Positions 47,401-59,300 of a stretch of 64,000 bases of DNA are shown piece by piece; position 1 is the first letter of the stretch; each line of letters starts with the position of its first letter. This DNA comes from Neodontobutis hainanensis (Eukaryota > Chordata > Actinopteri > Gobiiformes > Odontobutidae), in the NCBI GenBank assembly GCA_024349245.1, contig JALDNG010000867.1, positions 1 through 64,000 of the forward strand, read 5' to 3'. The notes below the pieces were generated by a model. That model did no database searches, was not told the DNA's origin, and saw only the letters and a list, made by a program, of their open reading frames with translations. The translations under genes and the position numbers were made by a program.

Positions 47401-49647
47401 AATAGACTGTAGATGTGCAGTGGAACAGACTGTAGACTTGCAATAGAGCAGACTGAATATGTGCAGTAGAACAGACTGTAGACATGCAGTAGAACAGACT
47501 GTAGAGGTGGAGTTGTAAAGACTTTTATTGGGCATTAGAACAGACTGTAGACAAGCAATAGAACAGATTGTAGATGTGCAGAAGTATAAACTGTAGACCT
47601 GCATTAGAACAGACTGTAGATGTGCAGTAGAAAAGACTGTAGAACAGAATGTAGACAATTATTACAATAGACTCTAGATGTGCAGTAGAACAGACTTTAG
47701 ATGAGCATTAGAACAGACTGTAAACGTCCAGTAGAACAGACTGACAATGTGCAGAAGAATAGACTGTAGGGTGCAGTAGTACAAACTGTATACCAGCATA
47801 AGAACAGACTGTATATGAGTATTAGAAAACACTGTAGACATGCTTTAGAACAGACTGTAGAGATACAGTAATACACACTGTAGACAAGCATTTGAAATGA
47901 CTGTAGAAGTGCAGTAGTACAGACTGTAAATGTGCAGAACAGACTGTAGACGTTTATTAAAAGAAACTGTAGACGTGCAGTAGAACAGACCGTAGATGAG
48001 CATTAGAACAGACTGTAGAGCTGCAGTTGAACAGACTTCAGAGCAGCAGTAATACAGACACTAGATTGGCTTTAGAACTGACTGTAGAGGAGCATTAGAA
48101 CAGACTGTATATGAGTATTAGAAAACACTCTAGACATGTTTTAGAACAGACTGTAGAGGTGCAGTATACAGACTGTAGACGAGCATTAGAACAGACTGTA
48201 GATGTGCAGTAAAACAGACTGTAGACGTGCAGTAGAACAGACTGCAGTAGAGCAGAGGTACAGACTGTAAACTGGCATTAGAACAGACTGTTGAGATGCA
48301 GTAAAAAGACTGTAGACGTGCAGTTGAACAGCCTGTAGATGTGCATTAGAAGAGACTGTACACATCCAGGAGAACAGACTCTAGATATGGAGTAGTACAA
48401 TCTAAAGACCTGCGTTAGAACAGACTGTGGACGATTATTAAAAAGACTATAGACGTGAATTTGAACAGACTGTAGATGAGTATTAGAAAAGACTGTAGAC
48501 ATGCTTTAGAACAGACTGTAGAGGTGCAGTAGAAGAGACTGTAGAGGTGCAGTATTACAGAATGTTGACAATTATTAGAACAGACTGAATACATGTAGTT
48601 GAACAGCCTGTAGATGTGCATTAGAAGAGACTGTAGTTGTACAATAGAACAGACTGTAGACGAGCATTAAAACCGACTGTACACATCCAGGAGAACAGAC
48701 TGTAGATATGGAGTAGTACAGACTAAAGACCTGCGTTAGAACAGACTGTGGACGAGCATTAGAACAGACTATAGACATGCATTAGAACAGACTGTAGATG
48801 AGTATTAGAAAAGACTGTAGACATGCATTAGAAAAGACTGTAGAGGTGCAGTAGAAGAGACTGTAGAGGTTCAGTATTACAGAATGTTGACAATTATTAG
48901 AACAGACTGAAGACGTGCAGTAGAACAGACTGTAGAGGTGCAGTTGTACAGACTGTAGACGAGCATTAGAATAGACTGTTGATGTGCAGTAGAAAAGACT
49001 GTAGACGTACAATAGAACATACTGTAGATGAGCATTAGAACAAAATGTAGGTGTCCATTAGAACAGACTGTAGATGTGCAGTAGTAAAGACTAAAGACCT
49101 GCATAAGAATAGACTGTGGACGAGCATTAGAACAGACTATAGACGTGCTTTAGAACAGACTGTAGATGTCCATTAGAACAGACTGTAGATGTGCAGTAGA
49201 ACAGACTGACGATGTGCAGAAGAATATACCTCAGAGGTGCAGTAGTTGAGACTTTACACGAGCATTAGAAGACACTGTACATGAGTAGTAGAAAAGACTG
49301 TAGACATACTTTAGAACAGACTGTAGAGGTGCAGTAGTACAGACTGTAGACTTGCAGTTGAACAGACTGTAGCTGTGCATTAGAACAGATTGTAGATATG
49401 CAGTAGAACTGAGTAGACGACAATAGATCAGACTGTAGAGGTGCAGTTGAACAGAATGTAGACTTGCAGTAAAACAGATTGCAGAGCATCAGTAGTACAG
49501 ACTCTAGACTGGCATTAGAACAGACTTTAGACATGCAGTATAACAGACTGTAGAGGAGCAGTAGAACAAACTGTAGAGGTGGAGTAGTAAAGAATGTAAT
49601 TGGGCATTAGAACAGACTGTTGTCGACCAATAGAACAGAATATAGAC
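41436..49647 (+). repeat. 23-bp minisatellite, block A3 (forward)
   Basis: This is forward-oriented array, 8.2 kb, with frequent 92-bp cassettes (a consecutive run near 45.9-46.1 kb). It contains no insertion that I can see. It ends where the degenerate element begins. Confidence 0.95.
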
Positions 49648-50283
49648 ATTACATAAATGCATGCTGGCGGTCACTTCCGAGGTCCGATCAAGTGAAATGT
49701 CGCTTTATATGTCGCTCTGGGTGGCCCTAGGAGCCAGCGTGCAAAATTTGGAGAGGCTACGACATTGTTAAGCGGTCAAATAGTGTTCAGGCATCAATGG
49801 TCAAAACCCGTTATAAGCTGTGTCTTTAGGAGGCTGAAACTTTTTCACTTTGATCTAAAGCCAGCAACCTTTGATATGTTGTTCTGGGTGGCCCCAGGAG
49901 CCAGCGTGCAAAATTTGGAGAGGCTACGACATTGGTAAGGGGTCAAAAGGTCAACTAAGGGTTCGAGCTATAGGCCCTGACAAGAAAGGTGTCTTTTTGA
50001 TCATCATTTTTTTTCCCCTTTGCTCTAGAGCTCTGCACTTCGGATATGTGATTCAGGGCTACTCCATGAGCCAGGGTGATAAATTTGGGATTCCCACATG
50101 CCCATTTTGTCAATGTATTTACCCTAGTGGGGGCGCTGGAGGTCACTTCCCGAGGTCCGATCAAGTAAAATGTGGTCTCCTTTTTCTCAACCCAGTACGT
50201 GGAAGCGTGTGGTAAAGGTTGGCGAGGCTACCACATTGATAAGGGGTTTAAAAGGTCAAAAAAGGGTATGCGCTAAAGGCCCA
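49648..50283. repeat. Degenerate repeat element, copy 1
   Basis: This non-array sequence has internal repetition. GCGTGCAAAATTTGGAGAGG occurs at about 49737 and 49914, with weaker versions near 50070 and 50205, giving monomers of roughly 140-178 bp. GGTCCGATCAAG recurs about 470 bp apart, near 49681 and 50153, so several monomers form a larger unit. No coding domain is seen; the 114-codon frame at 49871-50215 simply crosses the monomers. The flanks are 23-bp array on both sides, which suggests insertion into, or replacement of, the array end. Confidence 0.8.
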
Positions 50284-50390
50284 GACAGACTTTAGTCGAG
50301 CATTAGCACAGACTGTAGAAATGCAGTAGTACAGACTGTAGACGTGGAGTAGAACAGACTGGCAATTTGCAGATGAATAGACTGCAGATG
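50284..50390 (+). repeat. Residual 23-bp array
   Basis: About four to five forward 23-bp units (for example GCACAGACTGTAGAAATGC) lie between the degenerate element and the 27-bp array. They show that the element sits inside the original end of array 1 and that the two minisatellites touch directly at about 50390. Confidence 0.9.
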
Positions 50391-53300
50391 AGGAGACAAG
50401 AGGAGAGTAGCCACAGAAAGTCCAGAGGAGGCAGAGAGTCCAGAGGAGGCAAAGGCCACAAAGAGACCAGAAGAGGAGAAGGAGTCAGAGAGACCAGAAA
50501 AGGCAGATGCCACAGAGAGACTAGAGGAGACAGAGAAGGCAAAGACAGACTGTAGGAGGGCAGAGGCCAGAGAGAGAGAGACCAGAGGAGGCAGAGGCCA
50601 AAGAGAGACCAGTGGAGAGCAGATGCAACAGAGAGACCAGTGGAGAGGAGGCAGAGGAGACAGACTGAGACCAGAGGAGGCAGAGGCCACAGAGAGACTA
50701 GAGGAGACAGAGAAGGCAAAGACACTAGAGGAGGGCAGAGGCCAGAGAGAGAGACCAGAGGAGGCAGAGGAGAGAGACCACTGGCAGAGGCCACAGAGAG
50801 AACAGAGGAGGCAGAGGACACAGACAGACCAAAGGAGGCAGAGGCCAAAGAGAGAGACCAGAGGAGGCAGAGGAGGCAGAGAGACCAGAGGAGGCAGAAG
50901 AGACAGAGAGAGAAGAGGCAGAGGCAACAGAGAGACCAGAGCAGATAGAGAACACGGAGAGACTAGAGGAGACAGAGAAGGCAGTGAGACTAGAAGAGGC
51001 AGAGGCCAGAGAGAGACTAGAGGAGGCAGAGGCCACAGAAGAGAGAGCAGTGGAAGCAGAGGCCAAAAAGAGACCAGTGGATGCAGAGGAGACAGATGGA
51101 CCAGAGGAGGAAGAGGCCACAGAGAGGGCAGAGGAGGTAGAGGACACAGACAGACCAGAGGAGGCAGAGGACACAGAGAGACCAGAGGAGGCAGAGGAGG
51201 TAGAGGACACAGACAGACCAGAGGAGGCAGAGGCCACAGAGAGACCAGAGGAGGCAGAGAGACCAGAGGAGGCAGAGGAGACAGAGAGACCAGAGGAGGC
51301 AGAGGCCACAAAGAGACGAGAGGAAGTAGAGGAGGCAGAGAGGCCAGAGGAGGCAGAGGCAACAGAAAGACCAAAGGAGGCAGAGAGTCCAGAGGAGGCA
51401 GAGGCCACAGAGAGACTAGAGGAGGCAGAGAGGCAGAGAGACCAGAAAAGGCAGATGGCAGTAAGAGACCAGAGGCCACAGAGAGATCCAGAGAAGGCAG
51501 AGGCCAAAGACTGACCAGAGGAGGTAGAGGACACAGAGAGACCAGAGGAGGCAGAGGACACGAAGAGACCAGAGGAGGCAGAGGCAACAGAGAGACCAGA
51601 GGAGATAGAGGAGACAGAGAGAGCAGAGGAGCCAGAGGCCACAGAGAGAGCAGAGGAGGCAGAGGAGACAGACATACCAGAGGAGGCAGAGGCCACAGAG
51701 AGATCAGAGGAGGCAGAGGAGGCAGAGGAGGCAGAGAGACCAGAGGAGGCAGAGGAGACAGAGAGACCAGAAAAGGCAGAGGCCACATAGAGACAAGAGG
51801 AAGTAGAGGACACAGACAGAACAGAGGAGGCAGAGGCCACAGAGAGACTAGAGGGGGCAGAGGAGACAGAGAGACCAGAGGAGGTAGAGGCCACAGAGCG
51901 ACGAGAGGAAGCAGAGGAGGCAGAGAGACCAGAGGAGGCAGAGGCCACAGAAAGAACAGGGGAGGCAAGGAGAGTCTAGAGGAGGCAGAGGCCACAGAGA
52001 GACCAGGGGAGGCAGAGGAGGCAGAGAGACCAAAAAGGCAGATGCCTCAGAGAGACCAGCCACAGAGAGACCAGAGGAGGCAGAGAGACAGAGAGACCAG
52101 AGGAGGCAGTTAGAGCAGAGGAGGCAGAGGAGGAGAGAGACCAGAGGAGGCAGAGGCCACAGAGTGACTAGAGGAGGCAGAGGAGACAAAGAGACCCGAG
52201 GAGGCAGAGGACACAGAGAGACTAGAGGAGGCAGAGGCCACAGAGAATCCTGGGTAGGCATAGGCTACAGAGAGACCAGAGGATTGCAGAGGTACAGAGA
52301 GACCAGTGGAGGTAGAGAGAGCAGAGAGAGGCAGAGAAGGCAGAGAGGCCACAGGAGGCAGAGGCCACAGAGGAGGCAGAGGACACAGACAGACCAGAGG
52401 AGGCAGAGAGAGCATAGGAGGCAGAGAAGGCAGAGAGACCAGTGGAGGCAGAGGAGACAGAGAGACAGACAGAGGAGGCAGAGGCCATAGAGAGACCAGA
52501 GGAGGCTGGAGGCAGAGAGACCAGAGGAGGAGGTTAGAGCAGAGGAGGCAGAGGAGGCAGAGAGACCAGAGGAGGCAGAGGCCACAGAGTGACTAGAGGA
52601 GGCAGAGGAGACAAAGAGACCAGAGGAGGCAGAGGCAATAGAGAGAGCAGTGGAGGCAGAGAGACCAGAGCAGAGAGACAAGAGAAGGCAGAGGTTACAG
52701 AGAGAGAGCAGAGGAGGCAGGGGACATAGAGAGACCAGAGAAGGTAGAGGAGGCAGAGAGACCAGAGGAGTTAGAGGAGAAAGAGAGACCAGAGAAGGCA
52801 AAGGAGACAGAGAGACCAGAAAAGGCAGATGCCTCAGAGAGACCAAAAGGAGGCAGATGCCTCAGAGAGACAAGAGACCAGAGAAGGCAGAGGCCACAGA
52901 GAGACCAGAGGAGGCAGAGGCCACAGAGAGACCAGAGGAGGCAGAGGAGGCAGAGGACACAGACAGACCAGAGGAGGCAGAGGCCACAGCAGAGGAGGCA
53001 GAGAGACCAGAGTAGGCAGAGGAGACAGAGAGACCAGTGGAGGCAGAGGCCACAGAGAGACGAGAGGAGGCAGAGGACACAGACAGACCAGAGGAGGCAG
53101 AGGCCATAGAGACCAGAGGAGGCAGAGGAGACAGAGAGACCAGAGGAGGCAGAGGCCCCAGAGAGACGAGAGAAAACAGAGGAGGCAGAGAGACCAGAGG
53201 AGGCAGAGGCCACTCAAAGACCAGGGGAGGCAAGGAGAGTCTAGAGGAGACAGAGGCCACAGAGAGACCAGGAGAGGCAGAGGAGGCAGAGAGACCAGAA

Positions 53301-56300
53301 AAGGCAGATGCTTTAGAGAGACCAGAGTAGGCAGCGGCCAGAGAGAGACCAGAGAAGGCTGAGGCCACAGAGAGACCAGAGGAGGCAGAGAGACAGAGAG
53401 AGCAGAGGAGGCAGAGGCCACAGAGAGTTCAGAGGAGGCAGAGGAGACAGAGAGACCAGAGGAGGCAGAGGCCACAGAGAGACGAGCGGAAGCAGAGGCA
53501 AGAGAGAGACCAGTGGAGGCAGAGAGACCAGAGAGGGCATAGGAGGCAGACAGACAAGAGAAGGCAGCGGCCACAGAGAGACCAGAGGAGGCAGAGGAGG
53601 CAGAGAGACCAGAGGAGGCAGAGCCCACAGTGAGACCAGAGGGGGCAGAGGCCACCGAGTGTTCAGAGGAGGCAGAAAGACAGAGAGGCAAGAGGAGGCA
53701 GAGAGACGAGAGGATGCAGAGGAGGCAGAGAGAGCAGAGGAGGAAGAGGCCACAGAAAGACCAGAAGAGGCAGAGGCCACAGAGAGATGAGAGGATTGCA
53801 GAGGTCACAGAGAGACCAGTGGAGGCAGAGAGAGCAGAGGAGGCAGAGAAGGCAGAGAGACCAGTGGAGGCAGAGGAGACAGAGAGACCAGAGGAGGCAA
53901 CGGGGCAGAGAGGCCACAGGAGGCAGAGGCCACCGAGAGTTCAGAGAAGGAAGAAAGACAGAGAGACCAAAGGAGGCAGAGTGATTAGAGGACGCAGGAG
54001 GCAGAGAGACCAGAAAAGGCAGATGCCACAGAGAGACCAGAGGAGCCAGCGGCAGCAGAGAGACCAGGGGAGGCAGAGAGACCAGAGAAGGCAGATGACA
54101 CAAAGAGACCAGAGGAGGCAGAGAGACAGAGAGACCAGAGGAGGCAGTTAGAGCAGAGGAGGCAGAGGAGGCAGAGAGACCAGAGGAGGCAGAGGCCACA
54201 GAGTGACTAGAGGAGGCAGAGGAGACAAAGAGACCGAGGAGGCAGAGGCCACAGAGAGATCAGAGGAGGCAGAGGCAATAGAGAGACCAGTGCAGGCAGA
54301 GAGACCAGAGGGGGCATAGGAGGAAGACAGACAAGAGAAGGCAGAGGCCACAGAGAGACCAGAGGAGGCAGAGGCCACAGAGAGACGAGAGGAAGCAGAA
54401 GAGGCAGAGAGACCAGAGGAGGCAGAGGCCACAGAAAGACCAGAAGAGGCAGAGAGTCCAGAGGATGCAGAGGCCATAGAGAGGCCAGAGGAGACAGAGG
54501 CCACAGAGAGTTCCAGAGGAGGCAGAGGAGACAGAGAGACCAGAGGAGGCAGAGGCCACAGAGGGACGAGCGGAAACAGAGGCAATAGAGAGGCCAGTGG
54601 AGGCATAGAGACCAGAGGGGGCAGAGGAGGCAGACAGACAAGAGAAGGCAGAGGCCACAGAGAGACTAGAGGAGGCAGAGGCCACAGAGAGACCAGAGGA
54701 GGCAGAGGAGGCAGAGAGACCAGAGGAGGCAGAACCCACAGTGTGAGGCAGAGGCAGAGGCCACCGAGAGTTCAGAGGCCACCGAGAGTTCAGAGGAGGC
54801 AGAAAGACAGAGAGGCAAGAGGAGGCAGAGAGATGAGAGGATGCAGAGGAGGCAGAGAGAGCAGAGGAGACCGAGGCCACAGAGAGACCAGAAGAGGCAG
54901 AGGCCACAGAGAGATGAGAGAGGAGGCAGAGGAGACAGAGAGAGCAGAGGAGGCAGAGGCCACAGAGAATCCAAAGAGACATAGGCCACAGAGAGACCAG
55001 AGGATTGCATAGGTCACAGAGAGACCAGTGGAGGTAGAGAGAGCAGAGGAGGCAGAGAAGGCAGAGAGACCAGTGGAGGCAGAGGAGACAGAGAGACCAG
55101 AGGAGGCAACGGGGCAGAGAGGCCACAGGAGGCAGAGGCCAGAGAGTTCAGAGAAGGAAGAAAGACAGAGAGACAAAAGGATGCAGAGTGATTAGAGGAC
55201 GCATAGGAGGCAGAGAGACCAGAAAAGGCAGATGCCACAGAGAGACCAGAGGAGCCAGCGGCAGCAGAGAGACCAGGGAGGCAGAGAGACCAGAGAAGGC
55301 AGAGGACACAAAGAGACCAGAGCAGGCAGAGGCCACAGAGTGACTAGAGGAGGCAGAGGATACAAAGAGACCAGAGGAGGCAGAGGCCACAGAGAGACGA
55401 GAGGAAGCAGAGGAGGCAGAGAGACCAGAGGAGGCAGAGGCCACAGAAAGATCAGAGGAGGCAGACAGTCCAGAGGAGGCAGAGGCAATATTGAGACCAG
55501 TGGAGGAGAGAGACCAGAGGGGGCATAGGAGGCAGACAGACAATAGAAGGCAGAGGCCAGAGAGAGACCAGAGGAGGCAGAGGCCACAGAGAGACCAGAG
55601 GAGGCAGAGGAGGCAGAGAGACCAGAGGAGACAGAGGCCACAAGAGTTCAGAAGAGGCAGAAAGACAGAGAGACCAGAGGAGGCAGAGACAGAGAGGATG
55701 CAGAGAAGGCAGAGAGTCCAGAAGAGACAGAGGCCACAGAGAGACCTGAGGAGCCAGAGGAATAGAGAGACAAGAGGAGGCAGAGGCCAAAGAGTGACCA
55801 GAAGAGGCAGAGGCCACAGAGAGACGAGAGGAGGCAGAGGAGACAGAGAGACCAGTGGAGGCAGGGGAGACAGAGAGACCAGAGGAGGCAGAGGCCACAG
55901 AGAGACGAGAGAAGGCAGAGGCCACAGAGACGAGAGTAAGCAGAAGAGGCAGAGAGATTAGAGGAGGAAGAGGCCAGAAAGACCAAAAGAGGCAGAGAGT
56001 CCAGAGGATGAGGAGGCCAGAGAGGCCGGAGGCAGAGGCCACAAAGAGACCAGAGGAGGCAGAGGCCACAGAGAGTTCAGAGGAGGCAGAGGAGACAGAG
56101 AGACCAGAGGAGGCAGAGGCCAGAGAGAGAGAACAGAGGAGGCAGAGGACACGAAGAGACCAGAGGAGGCAGAGGCAAGAGAGAGACCAGAGGAGATAGA
56201 GGAGACAGAGAGAGCAGAGGAGCCAGAGGCCACAGAGAGAGCAGAGGAGGCAGAGGAGACAGAGATACCAGAAGAGGCAGAGGCCACAGAGAGATCAGAG

Positions 56301-59300
56301 GAGGCAGAGCAGGCAGAGGAGGCAGAGAGACCAGAGGAGGCAGAGGAGACAGAGAGACCAGAAAAGGCAGAGGGCACATATAGACAAGAGGAAGTAGAGG
56401 ACACAGACAGACCAGAGGAGGCAGAGGCCACAGAGAGACTAGAGGAGGAAGCGGAGACAGAGAGACCAGAGGAGGCAGAGGCCACAGAGACGAGAGGAAG
56501 CAGAGGAGGCAGAGAGACCAGAGGAGGCAGAGGCCACAGAAAGACCAGGGGAGGCAAGGAGAGTCTAGAGGAGGCAGAGGCCACAGAGAGACCAGGGGAG
56601 GCAGAGGAGGCAGAGAGACCAGAAAAGGCAGATGCCTCAGAGAGACCAGAGTAGGCAGCGGCCAGAGAGAGACCAGAGAAGGCAGAGGCCACAGAGACAC
56701 CAGAGGAGGCTGAGGCCACAGAGAGACCAGAGGAGGCAGAGACAGAGAGACCAGAGGAGGCAGTTAGAGCAGAGGAGGCAGAGGAGGGAGAGAGAGCAGA
56801 GGAGGCAGAGGCCACAGAGTGACTAGAGGAGGCAGAGGAGACAAAGAGACCCGAGGAGGCAGAGGACACAGAGAGACCAGAGGATTGCAGAGGTCACAGA
56901 GAGACCAGTGGAGGTAGAGAGTGCAGAGGAGGCAGAGAAGGCAGAGAGACCATTGGAGGCAGAGAGACAGAGAGACCAGAGGAGGCAGAGGCAGAGAGGC
57001 CACAGGAGGCAGAGGCCACAGATAGAGACCAGAGGAGGCAGAGGACACAGACAGACCAGAGGAGGCAGAGAGAGCATAGGAGGCAGAGAAGGCAGAGAGA
57101 CCAGTGGAGGCAGAGGAGACAGAGAGACCAGAGGAGGCAGAGGCCATAGAGAGACCAGAGGAGGCCGAGGCCATAGAGAGACCAGAGGAGGCAGAGAGAG
57201 AGACCAGAGGAGGCAGTTAGAGCAGAGGAGGCAGATGAGGCAGAGAGACCAGAGGAGGCAGAGGCCACAGAGTGACTAGAGGAGGCAGAGGAGACAAAGA
57301 GACCAGAGGAGGCAGAGTCAATAGAGAGAGCAGTGGAGGCAGAGAGACCAGAGGATGCAGAGGCCATAGAGAGGCCAGAGGAGGCAGAGGCCACAAAGAG
57401 ACCAGAGGAGGCAGAGGCCACAGAGAGTTCAGAGGAGGCAGAGGAGACAGAGAGACCAGAGGAGGCAGAGGCCACAGAGAGAGCGGAAGCAGAGGCAGAG
57501 AGAGACCAGTGGAGGCAGAGAGACCAGAGAGGGCAGAGGAGGCAGACAGACAAGAGAAGGCAGCGGCCACAGAGAGACCAGAGGAGGCAGAGGAGGCAGA
57601 GAGACCAGAGGAGGCAGAGCCCACAGTGAGACCAGAGGGGGCAGAGGCCACCGAGTGTTCAGAGGAGGCAGAAAGACAGAGAGGCAAGAGGAGGCAGAGA
57701 CGAGAGGATGCAGAGGAGGCAGAGAGAGCAGAGGAGACCAGAGGCCACAGAGAGACCAGAAGAGGCAGAGGCCACAGAGAGATGAGAGGATTGCAGAGGT
57801 CACAGAGAGACCAGTGGAGGTAGAGAGAGCAGAGGAGGCAGAGAAGGCAGAGAGACCAGTGGAGGCAGAGGAGACAGAGAGACCAGAGGAGGCAACGGGG
57901 CAGAGAGGCCACAGGAGGCAGAGGCCACCGAGAGTTCAGAGAAGGAAGAAAGACAGAGAGACCAAAGGAGGCAGAGTGATTAGAGGAGGCATAGGAGGCA
58001 GAGAGACCAGAAAAGGCAGATGCCACAGAGAGACCAGAGGAGCCAGCGGCAGCAGAGAGACCAGGGGAGGCAGAGAGACCAGAGAAGGCAGATGACACAA
58101 AGAGACCAGAGGAGGCAGAGAGACAGAGAGACCAGAGGAGGCAGTTAGAGCAGAGGAGGCAGAGGAGGCAGAGAGACCAGAGGAGGCAGAGGCCACAGAG
58201 TGACTAGAGGAGGCAGAGGAGACAAAGAGACCAGAGGAGGCAGAGGCCACAGAGAGACCAGAGGAGGCAGAGGCAATAGAGAGACCAGTGCAGGCAGAGA
58301 GACCAGAGGGGGCATAGGAGGAAGACAGACAAGAGAAGGCAGCGGCCACAGAGAGACCAGAGGAGGCAGAGGCCACAGAGAGACGAGAGGAAGCAGAAGA
58401 GGCAGAGAGACCAGAGGAGGCAGAGGCCACAGAAAGACCAGAAGAGGCAGAGAGTCCAGAGGATGCAGAGGCCATAGAGAGGCCAGAGGAGACAGAGGCC
58501 ACAGAGAGTTCAGAGGAGGCAGAGGAGACAGAGAGACCAGAGGAGGCAGAGGCCACAGAGGGACGAGCGGAAACAGAGGCAATAGAGAGGCCAGTGGAGG
58601 CATAGAGACCAGAGGGGGCATAGGAGGCAGAGAGACCAGAGGAGGCAGAGGCCACAGAGAGACTAGAGGAGGCAGAGGCCAGAGAGAGGAGGCAGAACCC
58701 ACAGTGAGAGGCAGAGGCAGAGGCCACCGAGAGTTCAGAGGCCACCGAGAGTTCAGAGGAGGCAGAAAGACAGAGAGGCAAGAGGAGGCAGAGAGATGAG
58801 AGGATGCAGAGGAGGCAGAGAGACCAGAGGAGGCAGAGGCCACAGAGAGACCAGAAGAGGCAGAGGCCACAGAGAGATGAGAGGAGGCAGAGGAGACAGA
58901 GAGAGCAGAGGAGGCAGAGGCCACAGAGAATCCAAAAGAGACATAGGCCACAGAGAGACCAGAGGATTGCATAGGTTACAGAGAGACCAGTGGAGGTAGA
59001 GAGAGCAGAGGAGGCAGAGAAGGCAGAGAGACCAGTGGAGGCAGAGGAGACAGAGAGACCAGAGGAGGCAGAGGCCACAGAGAGGCCAGAGGAGGCAGAG
59101 GCCACAGAGAGTTCAGAGAAGGAAGAAAGACAGAGAGACAAAAGGATGCAGAGTGATTAGAGGACGCATAGGAGGCAGAGAGACCAGAAAAGGCAGATGC
59201 CACAGAGAGACCAGAGGAGCCAGCGGCAGCAGAGAGACCAGGGGAGGCAGAGAGACCAGAGAAGGCAGAGGACACAAAGAGACCAGAGCAGGCAGAGGCC

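Noticed and set aside
49871..50215. 114-codon plus-strand frame in the degenerate element
   Set aside because: It crosses several diverged monomers of the repeat and shows no domain. The matching place in copy 2 is broken.
50292..51995. 567-codon minus-strand open frame (Leu, Pro, Ser rich), a candidate large gene
   Set aside because: It is one of six open frames of the 27-bp unit. It has no unique domain, and equally long frames exist on the other strand.
50623..52113. 496-codon plus-strand frame rich in Arg, Gly and Glu, resembling trichohyalin or RGG proteins
   Set aside because: The composition follows from the repeat. The reading passes between frames of the unit at indels and carries no non-repeat start or end.
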